Assembly: GCA_029202385.1 (NCBI GenBank)
Contig: CP119314.1
Location: 808,501-872,500, forward strand
DNA: 64,000 bases
Origin: Candidatus Sphingomonas phytovorans
GTDB taxonomy: Bacteria > Pseudomonadota > Alphaproteobacteria > Sphingomonadales > Sphingomonadaceae
Direction: 5' to 3'
Shown: piece by piece, positions 1 through 7,066 of the stretch
Layout of the letters: the number at the start of each line of letters is the position of its first letter
Numbering within the stretch: position 1 is the first letter of the stretch
Made by a program: the position numbers and the translations under genes
Notes under the pieces: model-generated
Told to the model about the DNA's origin: nothing
The model's input: the letters and a program-made list of their open reading frames with translations, nothing else
The model's database searches: none

Positions 1-369
1 TCCGACATGCTCGCCCGAAACGAGCTTCGGCAGGTACTTCGCCTTCTGCTCGGGGTTCGCCCAGCGGCGGATCTGGTTGACGCACAGGTTGGAATGCGCG
101 CCGTAGCTCAGGCCGATCGAGGCCGAGGCGCGGCTGACTTCCTCGCAGGCGATGACATGCTCGAGATAGCCGAGGCCAAGCCCGCCAAACTCCTCCTCCA
201 CCGTAATGCCGTGAAGGCCGAGCTCGCCCATCGCGGGCCATAGCTCCTTCGGAAACCAGTCCTCAGCATCGATCCGTGCCGCCAGCGGCGCGATCTGCTC
301 GCTCGCAAAACGCTGCGTCACATCGCGGATCATGTCCGCATTCTCGCCAAGCGCGAAATCAAGGGTCAT
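1..369 (-). CDS. ivd: isovaleryl-CoA dehydrogenase, N-terminal part (cut by window edge)
   Basis: Only the first 123 codons are inside the window; the rest lies before base 1. The product begins MTLDFALGENADMIRDVT and continues with the N-terminal helical domain of acyl-CoA dehydrogenases, including GELGLHGITVEEEFGGLGLGY and SRASASIGLSYGAHSNLCVNQ. The SIGLSYGAHSNLC stretch is characteristic of isovaleryl-CoA dehydrogenases. The enzyme oxidises isovaleryl-CoA to 3-methylcrotonyl-CoA in leucine breakdown, with FAD as cofactor. It diverges from a LysR gene across about 90 bp. The branched-chain keto acid dehydrogenase genes that make its substrate lie 1 kb away, which supports the call. Confidence 0.85.
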   Translation of the reverse strand, partial: MTLDFALGENADMIRDVTQRFASEQIAPLAARIDAEDWFPKELWPAMGELGLHGITVEEEFGGLGLGYLEHVIACEEVSRASASIGLSYGAHSNLCVNQIRRWANPEQKAKYLPKLVSGEHVG

Positions 370-454
370 GTCCAACGCTGCTCTCCATTCAATCTTTCCA
401 CGCTGATAGCACGTGGCAGGAATCAAGAAAAATTGAACATATAGTGCCTATGCT

Positions 455-469
455 ATAGATGGTATCTAT
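455..469. promoter_or_regulatory. LysR-type palindrome ATAGAT-GGT-ATCTAT
   Basis: This is a perfect 6-bp inverted repeat with a 3-base spacer. It contains T-N11-A (T456, A468), the usual LysR box form. It lies in the ivd/lysR divergent region and covers both candidate ATG codons of the LysR gene (459 and 468). A second, looser ATAG-N8-CTAT repeat precedes it at 441-456. Autoregulation plus control of ivd is inferred. Confidence 0.5.
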
Positions 470-1352
470 GATTGATCGTTATCTGCTGCGGTATTTCCTG
501 GCCGTTATCGACCATGGGAATTTCTCTCGTGCTGCCGGGGCCTGCAGCGTGTCGCAGCCGACGCTGTCGGTTGGTATCGCCAAGCTCGAGCGCGAACTCG
601 GCCAGATGCTATTCCACCGCACCAACCGGCGGATCGAATTGACCGAGGCTGGCGCGCGCTTTGCTGCATCAGCCCGGCGGATCGAGGCGGAGTTCCTTAT
701 TGCCGAGCGCGCCGTGCAGGAAACGCCGGCGCGTGAGACGTTTCGCCTTGGCGTGCTGGCGACGATTCCGACGCCGTTGATCGAGGATTTCCTGATCGAG
801 CTGCGCCGCGAAGGCTCGGCAATGCGGCTTGAGATCGTCGAGGCCGGCGAGCGCGACCTCAATGAGCGCCTCGGGCGTGGGCGAATAGACGCCGCCGTGA
901 CGCTTTTGCGCGGCGATCGTGACAGGCAGTCCGGTATCGCGCTCTTCTCGGAAGGTTATTCGCTGGCAATGGCCGGGGATCATCCGCTCGCTCATCTACC
1001 GGTGATCGAGCCACATCAACTGGCCGACAATGTGATGATCGTACGCCGTCACTGCGAGTTGCTGTCCGAGACGAGCCGCTATTTCACCAGCCATGGCGTC
1101 CGCCCTTTCTTTGCGGCACGCACCACCAGTGAGGATCGTACCCTGGCGCTTGTTCGTCGCGGCCTCGGTGTGACGGTGATGCCCGACGGTTTCCGTCACC
1201 CTGGTGTGGTGCGCCCGGCGCTGGCTGATTTCGCCTTTACCCGCACGATCGGGCTAATGCCGGCGACGCATGCCGACCCTGAAACGATCGAGCGGAGCGC
1301 CATCGTCCAGGCGCTTCGTCGCACGCTGACCGTGCCGGCGACGGATAGCTGA
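459..1352 (+). CDS. LysR family transcriptional regulator
   Basis: The 297-residue product has the standard LysR length. It has an N-terminal winged helix-turn-helix (residues about 4-63: FLAVIDHGNFSRAAGACSVSQPTLSVGIAKLEREL, then LFHRTNRRIELTEAG) and a C-terminal co-inducer domain. The start could be ATG 459 or ATG 468; MIDRYLLRYF from 468 is the more typical LysR N-terminus, and neither has a clear ribosome site. It is divergent from ivd with a T-N11-A palindrome between them, so control of leucine/isovalerate genes is the simplest inference. It converges on bkdB, with an 80-bp gap. The effector cannot be read from sequence. Confidence 0.9.
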   Translation: MVSMIDRYLLRYFLAVIDHGNFSRAAGACSVSQPTLSVGIAKLERELGQMLFHRTNRRIELTEAGARFAASARRIEAEFLIAERAVQETPARETFRLGVLATIPTPLIEDFLIELRREGSAMRLEIVEAGERDLNERLGRGRIDAAVTLLRGDRDRQSGIALFSEGYSLAMAGDHPLAHLPVIEPHQLADNVMIVRRHCELLSETSRYFTSHGVRPFFAARTTSEDRTLALVRRGLGVTVMPDGFRHPGVVRPALADFAFTRTIGLMPATHADPETIERSAIVQALRRTLTVPATDS

Positions 1353-1432
1353 AGATGCACGGCCTAATCTCGGCCTGAAAACCAGCCCGGGCGGTGACGC
1401 AACAGGCTGGCTCTATTCTGGATGAGTGAGGA

Positions 1433-2749
1433 TCACCCGTCAGTGAAGAGGAGGACGGGGGTTTCGAGATATTTCTTGAGGGCCTGGACGTAGCTTGCGG
1501 CGTCCCATCCATCGACGACACGGTGGTCGCAGCTGATCGAGAGGTTCATCAGCCTGGCGCGGACGATGTCGTCGCCACGGAAGACGGGGCGCTCGACGAT
1601 CTTGTTCGGGCCGATAATCGCGACCTCGGGCCGGTTGATGACGGGCGTGGTGGCGATGCCGCCGAGCGGCCCGAGCGAGGTGATGGTGAGCGTCGAGCCG
1701 CTGAGCTCCTCCGACTTCGCCTTGCCGGTGCGGGCTGCCTCGGCGAGGCGGGCGATCTCGCTGGCGAGCTGCCAGACGTTCAGGTCCTGCGCGTCGCGGA
1801 TCACCGGGACCATCAGGCCAGCCGGGGTCTGCGTCGCCATGCCGAGATGGATCGAACCGTGGCGCGTCACCACGCCCGCCTCGTCGTCATAGCGCGCGTT
1901 GATCATCGGGAAGTCGGGGATCGACTTGCAGATCGCGACGATCATCAGCGGCAGCATGGTCAGCTTGGGCCGGTTGCCGCGGTGTGCGTTGAGATCGGCA
2001 CGCATCTCCTCGAGCGCGGTGACGTCGATCTCGTCGACATAGGTGAAGTGCGGGATGGTCCGCTTCGAGGCGGCCATGTTCTCGGCGATGCGGCGACGCA
2101 TGCCGATGACCTTGATCGGCTCGTCGGCGCGGGCGCGCGACACGTGCGGCGCGTGATAGCCCTGGCCTGACCCATAGCGCAGATACGCATCGAGATCGGC
2201 GTGGCGGATCCGGTCGCCCTCGGCCTTCACGCTGCCAAGGTCGATGCCAAGGTCGGCCGCCCGGGCGCGGACCGCGGGCGAGGCGAGGACATGGGCGCTC
2301 TTCTCCCTCTCCCCTTGGGGGAGAGGGTCGGGGAGAGGGGCAGTTTCGGGCGATGGCGCTTGTGACTGCCCCTCTCCCAAACCCTCTCCGCGATGGGGAG
2401 AGGTCTTTTCAGCTACCTCCTCGGCCCCCGGCGTTTCCGCCTCGATCTGCTCCTCGATCTCTTCGGCTTTGGTCTCGGCTGGCGCGGCATCGGCCACCGT
2501 CTCGGCGGCATCGGTCTCGATCACCACCAAGGCAGCCCCGATCGACACCTGGTCGCCGACCTCGCCGGCCAGCTCGACCACCACGCCCGCGACCGGCGAT
2601 TCCATCTCCACCGTCGCCTTGTCCGTCATCATGTCGGCAAGGCCCTGGTCCTCCTCCACGCGATCCCCGACCGCCACGTGCCACGCGACGATCTCCGCCT
2701 CGGAGATGCCTTCCCCAATGTCAGGAAGCTTGAAGGTGAAACGTGCCAT
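1433..2749 (-). CDS. bkdB: branched-chain alpha-keto acid dehydrogenase E2 (lipoamide acyltransferase)
   Basis: This 438-residue E2 moves the branched acyl group from E1 to CoA. The lipoyl domain is residues 1-80, with the lipoylated lysine K44 in MMTDKATVEME. A long acidic linker follows, then the E1/E3-binding domain (about 152-190, ASPAVRARAADLGIDL) and the catalytic domain ending in SCDHRVVDGWDAA with the acyltransferase histidine. Residues 116-149 (TSPHRGEGLGEG to LPQGERE) do not belong to the family: they are encoded by a palindromic repeat inserted in frame in the linker. The gene starts one base after the E1-beta stop, so it is the third gene of the bkdA1-bkdA2-bkdB operon. No E3 gene is present in the window. 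Confidence 0.92.
   Translation of the reverse strand: MARFTFKLPDIGEGISEAEIVAWHVAVGDRVEEDQGLADMMTDKATVEMESPVAGVVVELAGEVGDQVSIGAALVVIETDAAETVADAAPAETKAEEIEEQIEAETPGAEEVAEKTSPHRGEGLGEGQSQAPSPETAPLPDPLPQGEREKSAHVLASPAVRARAADLGIDLGSVKAEGDRIRHADLDAYLRYGSGQGYHAPHVSRARADEPIKVIGMRRRIAENMAASKRTIPHFTYVDEIDVTALEEMRADLNAHRGNRPKLTMLPLMIVAICKSIPDFPMINARYDDEAGVVTRHGSIHLGMATQTPAGLMVPVIRDAQDLNVWQLASEIARLAEAARTGKAKSEELSGSTLTITSLGPLGGIATTPVINRPEVAIIGPNKIVERPVFRGDDIVRARLMNLSISCDHRVVDGWDAASYVQALKKYLETPVLLFTDG
2303..2405. repeat. REP/MITE-like palindromic element inserted in frame in bkdB
   Basis: A run of CTCTCCCC/GGGGAGAGG blocks forms nested palindromes. The large arms GAGGGTCGGGGAGAGGGGCAGT-like (about 2322-2343) and its near-complement (about 2365-2386) face each other. 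Small hairpins lie outside them (CTCTCCCCTTGGGGGAGAG, and CCTCTCC-GCGAT-GGGGAGAGG). It translates without a stop into residues 116-149 of the E2 linker. A sister copy lies in fdsB at about 43356-43492. The base composition and codon pattern clearly differ from the flanking gene. Confidence 0.75.
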
Positions 2750-2750
2750 G

Positions 2751-3782
2751 TCAGAGATCCATTACGGTAACATCGGCCATCACGCGCCGAAGCGCGGCGG
2801 CGACGCGGGCCGGGCCAGGGAAATAGTCCCATTCGAACGCATGCGGGTAGGGTGTATCCCAGCCCGCCACGCGTTCGATCGGGGCTTCCAGATGATAGAA
2901 ACAGCGTTCCTGCACCAGCGCGGACAATTCGCCGCCGAAGCCGCCAAACCGGGATGCCTCGTGAAGGATGACGCAACGCCCGGTTTTCTTCACCGAGGCG
3001 ACGATCGTATCGATATCGAGCGGCACGATCGACCGAAGATCGATGAGTTCGGCGTCCACGCCGCTATCTTCGATCCCGGCCCGTGCGACATGCACCATGG
3101 TGCCGTAAGCGAGGATCGTCGCCTCGTTGCCGGCGCGAACGACCGCTGCCTTGCCGAGCGGAACGGTATAATGGCCTTCGGGCACCTCGGCTGAAGGATG
3201 GCCGGCCCAGCTCGCCACTGCCTGGTCGTGACGACCGTCGAACGGGCCGTTGTAGAGGCGCTTGGGCTCGAGGAAGATCACGGGATCATCATCCTCGATC
3301 GCGGCGATCAGCAGCCCTTTCGCGTCATAGGGCGTCGACGGAATCACGGTCTTGAGGCCGGTGATGTGCGCGAAGATCGCCTCAGGGCTCTGGCTGTGAG
3401 TCTGACCGCCGAAGATGCCGCCCCCATAAGGCGAGCGGACAGTGATCGGCGCCCAGAATTCGGCGTTCGATCGATAGCGCAGGCGGGCCGCTTCCGACAC
3501 GAGCTGGTCGAAGGCGGGAAGGATATAATCGGCGAACTGGATCTCGGCGACCGGCCGCAATCCATAGGCACCCATGCCGATCGCGGTGGCGATGATCCCG
3601 CCTTCGGAAATCGGCGCGTCAAAGCAGCGCTCGAGGCCGTGGCGCTGCTGCAGTTTGTCGGTGACGCGGAAAACACCGCCGAAATAGCCGACATCCTGGC
3701 CGAAGACGAGCACGTCGGGGTCGCGCGTGAGCATGGTGTCGAGCGCCGAATTAAGCGCCTGGATCATGTTCATGCCGGTCAT
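2751..3782 (-). CDS. bkdA2: branched-chain alpha-keto acid dehydrogenase E1 beta subunit
   Basis: The 343-residue product matches the transketolase pyrimidine-binding and C-terminal domains of E1-beta. Visible family stretches are ALDTMLTRDPDVLVFGQDVGYFGGVFRVT, FDAPISEGGIIATAIGMGAYGLRPVAEIQF and, near the end, GRCVILHEASRFGGFGGEL. With E1-alpha it decarboxylates the keto acids of valine, leucine and isoleucine, using thiamine diphosphate. Its ATG overlaps the E1-alpha TGA (ATGA), indicating coupled translation, and bkdB follows after one base. Confidence 0.93.
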   Translation of the reverse strand: MTGMNMIQALNSALDTMLTRDPDVLVFGQDVGYFGGVFRVTDKLQQRHGLERCFDAPISEGGIIATAIGMGAYGLRPVAEIQFADYILPAFDQLVSEAARLRYRSNAEFWAPITVRSPYGGGIFGGQTHSQSPEAIFAHITGLKTVIPSTPYDAKGLLIAAIEDDDPVIFLEPKRLYNGPFDGRHDQAVASWAGHPSAEVPEGHYTVPLGKAAVVRAGNEATILAYGTMVHVARAGIEDSGVDAELIDLRSIVPLDIDTIVASVKKTGRCVILHEASRFGGFGGELSALVQERCFYHLEAPIERVAGWDTPYPHAFEWDYFPGPARVAAALRRVMADVTVMDL

Positions 3783-5035
3783 GACTGGATTCCCAGTTCG
3801 CCGCGCTGTTCGATCACGCGCCAGTCGGGCTGTTTGAACACGCCCTCGAACATCTCGGCGACGTCGGGCTTGGACGTGCCCAAGGTGCCGACCGCTTCAG
3901 CCTCGCGCTGGGCGTCGCGCAGGATCTCGCTCAGTTCCGCCTCCATCTGCGCATGACGCTCCTCGGTCCATTCGCCGATCAGGATCAGGTGTTGCTTCAA
4001 GCGTTCGATCGGGTCGCCAAGCGGCCAGTGCGCGGCTTCGTCCGCCGGGCGGTATTTGGTCGGGTCGTCGCTCGTAGAATGACCGGAGGCGCGGTAGGTC
4101 ACGAACTCGATCAGCGTCGCGCCGCGATTGGTCCGTGCCCGCTCGGCTGCCCACAGCGTCGCCGCCCAGACCGCCAGGAAGTCATTGCCGTCGACCCGCA
4201 GACCGGGCAGCCCGTAGCCGATCGCCTTGGCGGCGAAGGTCGTGCTTTCGGCGCCCGCAATCCCCGAAAAGCTGGAGATCGCCCATTGGTTGTTGGTGAC
4301 CACCAGGACCACCGGCGCGCGGTAGACCGCCGCGAAGGTCAGCGCCTCGTGGAAGTCGCCCTCAGCCGTCGTGCCTTCGCCGATATAGCCCAGGGCGATG
4401 CGATGGCCGCCCTTATAGGCTGACGCCATCGCCCAGCCGACGGCATGGCCGAAGCGGCTGCCGACATTGCCGGACAGCGAGTAGAACCCATAGTCGCGCG
4501 CCGAATAGAGGATCGGCAATTGCCGCCCCTTCAGCGGATCGCGCGCATTGGAGTAGATCTGATTGATCATGTCCACGATCGGATAACCGCGGGCGATCAG
4601 CCAGCCCTGCACCCGGTAGGTCGGGAAACACATGTCGTCAGGGGCGAGCGCGAGCGACTGCGCAACCCCGATCGCTTCTTCGCCGGTCGATTTCATGAAG
4701 AAGCTGGTCTTGCCCTGGCGGTGTGCCCTGAACAGGCGGTCCTCGAACAGGCGGGTCTGCACCATCGCCCGCAGGCCCTTGCGCAGTACCTCCGGCGCGA
4801 GCTGCGGATTCCAGGGGCCAAGGGCCTCTCCGTTATCGTCAAGCACGCGTACCAGCCCATAGGGGAGTTCCCGCATGTCGGCCTCGTCCGCCGAAATATC
4901 AGGGCGACGCGTCGTTCCGGCCGCGTCGAGACGCAGGTGGCTGAAATCGGCAACGTCGCCCGGACGTGCTGTCGGTTCTGGAATATGGAGCGACAACGCG
5001 ATCGCGTCGGCCCCCGGTATCGCCGGCTTGGTCAT
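3779..5035 (-). CDS. bkdA1: branched-chain alpha-keto acid dehydrogenase E1 alpha subunit
   Basis: I start at 5035 (MTKPAIPGADAIALSLHIPEP), giving 418 residues, the usual size. The open frame runs on to 5248 but would cross the divergent regulator and has no family resemblance there. The thiamine diphosphate motif is seen as GEGTTAEGDFHEALTFAAVYRAPVVLVVTNNQ (GDG to NN type). TRLFEDRLFRAHRQGKTSFFMKSTGEEA and YRASGHSTSDDPTKYR (phosphorylation-loop-like region) are typical of bacterial Bkd E1-alpha. It is the first gene of the operon and diverges from an Lrp-type gene, the classical bkdR arrangement. Confidence 0.93.
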   Translation of the reverse strand: MTKPAIPGADAIALSLHIPEPTARPGDVADFSHLRLDAAGTTRRPDISADEADMRELPYGLVRVLDDNGEALGPWNPQLAPEVLRKGLRAMVQTRLFEDRLFRAHRQGKTSFFMKSTGEEAIGVAQSLALAPDDMCFPTYRVQGWLIARGYPIVDMINQIYSNARDPLKGRQLPILYSARDYGFYSLSGNVGSRFGHAVGWAMASAYKGGHRIALGYIGEGTTAEGDFHEALTFAAVYRAPVVLVVTNNQWAISSFSGIAGAESTTFAAKAIGYGLPGLRVDGNDFLAVWAATLWAAERARTNRGATLIEFVTYRASGHSTSDDPTKYRPADEAAHWPLGDPIERLKQHLILIGEWTEERHAQMEAELSEILRDAQREAEAVGTLGTSKPDVAEMFEGVFKQPDWRVIEQRGELGIQS

Positions 5036-5101
5036 GGCCGCGTTATTGCCGATCCGATGAGGAAAGACTTGTTCTCGTTGTTCCGTTATGGCGAGCAATC
5101 G

Positions 5102-5117
5102 CGCAAAAATTCGTGCG
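5102..5117. promoter_or_regulatory. candidate Lrp-type site CGCAAAAATTCGTGCG
   Basis: A CGCA/TGCG inverted repeat surrounds an A/T-rich centre, in the 113-bp gap between bkdA1 and the Lrp-type gene. The form (GC-edged dyad around an AT core) suits Lrp/AsnC regulators. The assignment rests on position and symmetry only. Confidence 0.35.
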
Positions 5118-5148
5118 TTATGGCTGCCGATATTAGGATATAAATTGC

Positions 5149-5601
5149 GTGGACAAGATAGATCGTAAAATCCTGGCTTCCCTTCAGGCGAACCCGCAAT
5201 GGTCGGTCGCCGACCTGGCGAGCGATGTCGGCCTGTCGCATACGCCATGCTGGCGCCGCCTCAAGAAGCTGGAGGAAAGCGGGGTGATCCGCGAGCGCGC
5301 GGTAATCCTGGATCCGCTGCTGCTCGACCTGACGGTCAACGTTTTTGCCGAGCTTCGCCTGAAGCAGCATGACGAGGAAACGCTTGAGGCGCTGGAAGCG
5401 CAGGCGCGAGACCATCCGGAGATTGTCGAATGCTTCTCGATGAGCGGGCAGGGTGATTATCTGATGCGCGTCGTCGTCCGCAGCGTCGGCGATTATGAGG
5501 TGTTCCTGAAGAAGGTGTTGCTCCACCTGCCGGGCGTGGGCTCGATCAATTCTAGTTTTGCGCTGAACTGCATCAAGCTGACGACCAGGCTTCCGCTTTA
5601 G
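5149..5601 (+). CDS. bkdR: Lrp/AsnC family regulator, likely BkdR
   Basis: The 150-residue product starts with GTG. The N-terminal helix-turn-helix reads DRKILASLQANPQWSVADLASDVGLSHTPCWRRLKKLEESGVI. The C-terminal ligand-binding domain (RAM/AsnC type) contains VECFSMSGQGDYLMRVVV. It is divergent from the branched-chain keto acid dehydrogenase operon. In Pseudomonas the Lrp homologue BkdR activates this operon in response to branched-chain amino acids, so the same role is inferred. No ribosome site is visible just before the GTG. Confidence 0.85.
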   Translation: MDKIDRKILASLQANPQWSVADLASDVGLSHTPCWRRLKKLEESGVIRERAVILDPLLLDLTVNVFAELRLKQHDEETLEALEAQARDHPEIVECFSMSGQGDYLMRVVVRSVGDYEVFLKKVLLHLPGVGSINSSFALNCIKLTTRLPL

Positions 5602-5640
5602 CTGCGCGCCTCAGGCGAGGAACGAGTCGCTTGATGAGAT

Positions 5641-6705
5641 ATGATTGTAGATCATAGTGGCGCAATGACGACGAAACAGGCGCCCGAGCGCTCCGAGCCT
5701 CGTACGGGGGAAGCGAGACCGACGATGCAGGACATCGCGCGTATCGCGCAGGTGTCGATGCCCACGGTGTCGCGTGTCCTCAGCGGCAGTCCCCTGGTGA
5801 CCGAGAAAACGCGCGAACGGGTGCTCGAGGTGGCGCTGGCGCAGGGTTATGTCGTCAATCGCAATGCGCAGAAGCTCCGCCACTCGCGGACCAGCACGAT
5901 CGCGGTGATGCTCGATTTCGGATCGCATGTTCACGGTGCCATCGGCGATCCGTTCGTCTTCGAACTGCTCGCCGGCGTGTCCGAGGCGCTGTCGATCCGC
6001 AATCAGGATCTTCTTCTGTCTCCTCCCGGCCTGGACGACGTCCGGGCCTTCCGCGATTTCTATCGCGCGCGTGGCGCCGACGGCTTCATCGTGCTGGGGC
6101 AGGGGACGCGCGACGCGATGCTTCGAAGCCTTGGCCGTCACGATGTACCTCTGGTGGTGTGGGGCGCAGTGGCGCCCGATACCGGTTATTGCGCCGTCGG
6201 CAGCGACAATCTCCTCGGTGGTCGCCTGGCAGGGCAGCACTTCGTTGCCGCGCACCGCAAGCACTGGTTGTTCGTCGGCGATATCAGGCATGAGGAATTG
6301 CGCCTGCGCTTCGAGGGGCTGAGAGATGTCGCTACCGAGCAGGGTGACGTTGCGATCGATTTTCTCCCGATCGCATCGATGGGCTTCACCGCGACTGCGG
6401 AGACCGTTTCCGCCTATCTCGTCGGCGCGCGCCAGCCGGACGCGGTGTTCGCTTTCTCCGATACCGCAGCGATGGCCGTAATCGGCGCGTTCAAGGAGCG
6501 TGGCCAACTCGCGGGGCACGATTTTTCGCTGGTCGGGTACAATAATATTCCTCCGGCGGCGCATTTCAGCCCCGCGATAACGACGATCAGCCAGAAGACC
6601 GATGTCGCGGGCGCGTTGCTCGTGGAGAAGCTGATGCAGCAGATCGACGGCGGCCGGCCGCGTTCGACCACCCTCAGAACCGAGATCGTGGTCCGCGATA
6701 CCTGA
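5641..6705 (+). CDS. LacI family transcriptional regulator
   Basis: The N-terminal LacI helix-turn-helix is TMQDIARIAQVSMPTVSRVLSGSPLVTEKTRERVLEVALAQGYVVNRNAQKLR, followed by a periplasmic-binding-protein-like sugar domain through FSLVGYNNIPPAAHFSPAITTISQ. The start could be 5641, 5665 or 5725. The last is preceded by a purine-rich stretch and begins exactly at the DNA-binding helix. Just after its stop lies a perfect match to the LacI-family operator pattern, then a TonB receptor, so it probably represses that receptor in the absence of a sugar. The sugar is not identifiable. Confidence 0.92.
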   Translation: MIVDHSGAMTTKQAPERSEPRTGEARPTMQDIARIAQVSMPTVSRVLSGSPLVTEKTRERVLEVALAQGYVVNRNAQKLRHSRTSTIAVMLDFGSHVHGAIGDPFVFELLAGVSEALSIRNQDLLLSPPGLDDVRAFRDFYRARGADGFIVLGQGTRDAMLRSLGRHDVPLVVWGAVAPDTGYCAVGSDNLLGGRLAGQHFVAAHRKHWLFVGDIRHEELRLRFEGLRDVATEQGDVAIDFLPIASMGFTATAETVSAYLVGARQPDAVFAFSDTAAMAVIGAFKERGQLAGHDFSLVGYNNIPPAAHFSPAITTISQKTDVAGALLVEKLMQQIDGGRPRSTTLRTEIVVRDT

Positions 6706-6716
6706 CCTATATTTTT

Positions 6717-6730
6717 TGAAAACGATATCA
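6717..6730. promoter_or_regulatory. LacI-family operator TGAAAACGATATCA
   Basis: It matches every fixed position of the general LacI-family pattern TGNNANCGNTNNCA; the preceding T also fits the cre form. It lies 12 bp after the lacI stop and 337 bp before the receptor ATG. Confidence 0.6.
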
Positions 6731-6983
6731 CTGATTGCCGTGCGATCGGCGCGATCATGTGGACGCTTCGAAAGGATTTTCGTGTTTCTGGCGCAACGGC
6801 CAGACTTGGAATGCCAACGGCTGTGGCCCCGAAGCATGGGATGAGAGGAAGCAATCCGGGCAATTTCGCCTAGTGCCGGCGTGTTGTCGAATGATTCTCC
6901 GCCGCGGCGGATGACTCCGTGGTGCGGCATCGGGCCACGTTGCCCGTCTGCAACAGCTTGGTCAAATTTCGCAAAAATGTTGC

Positions 6984-6997
6984 AGAAAAGGTTTTCA
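6984..6997. promoter_or_regulatory. possible second LacI-type operator AGAAAAGGTTTTCA
   Basis: GAAAA-GG-TTTTC is a clean dyad 70 bp before the receptor start. It departs from the LacI-family pattern at two positions (A for the first T; GG for the central CG), so it is weaker than the 6717 site but better placed to block transcription. Confidence 0.35.
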
Positions 6998-7066
6998 AAA
7001 AAACCGTCCCGGGACTAATCGGCCCGCGAGCCGGAAGACCCGGCGATAGAGTGACTGGGAGGATCT

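Larger units (their letters stand above)
6706..7066 (+). promoter_or_regulatory. 361-bp control region before the LacI-linked TonB receptor
   Basis: No gene is supported here. It holds a LacI-type operator at its left end (6717-6730) and a looser one at 6984-6997. An A/T-rich stretch at 6960-7010 is the likeliest promoter zone, and a ribosome site GGGAGG lies just before ATG 7067. The middle has no convincing ORF or hairpin. Confidence 0.5.

Noticed and set aside
5036..5248. N-terminal extension of the E1-alpha frame
   Set aside because: It would overlap the divergent Lrp gene and contains no family sequence; ATG 5035 gives the normal length.
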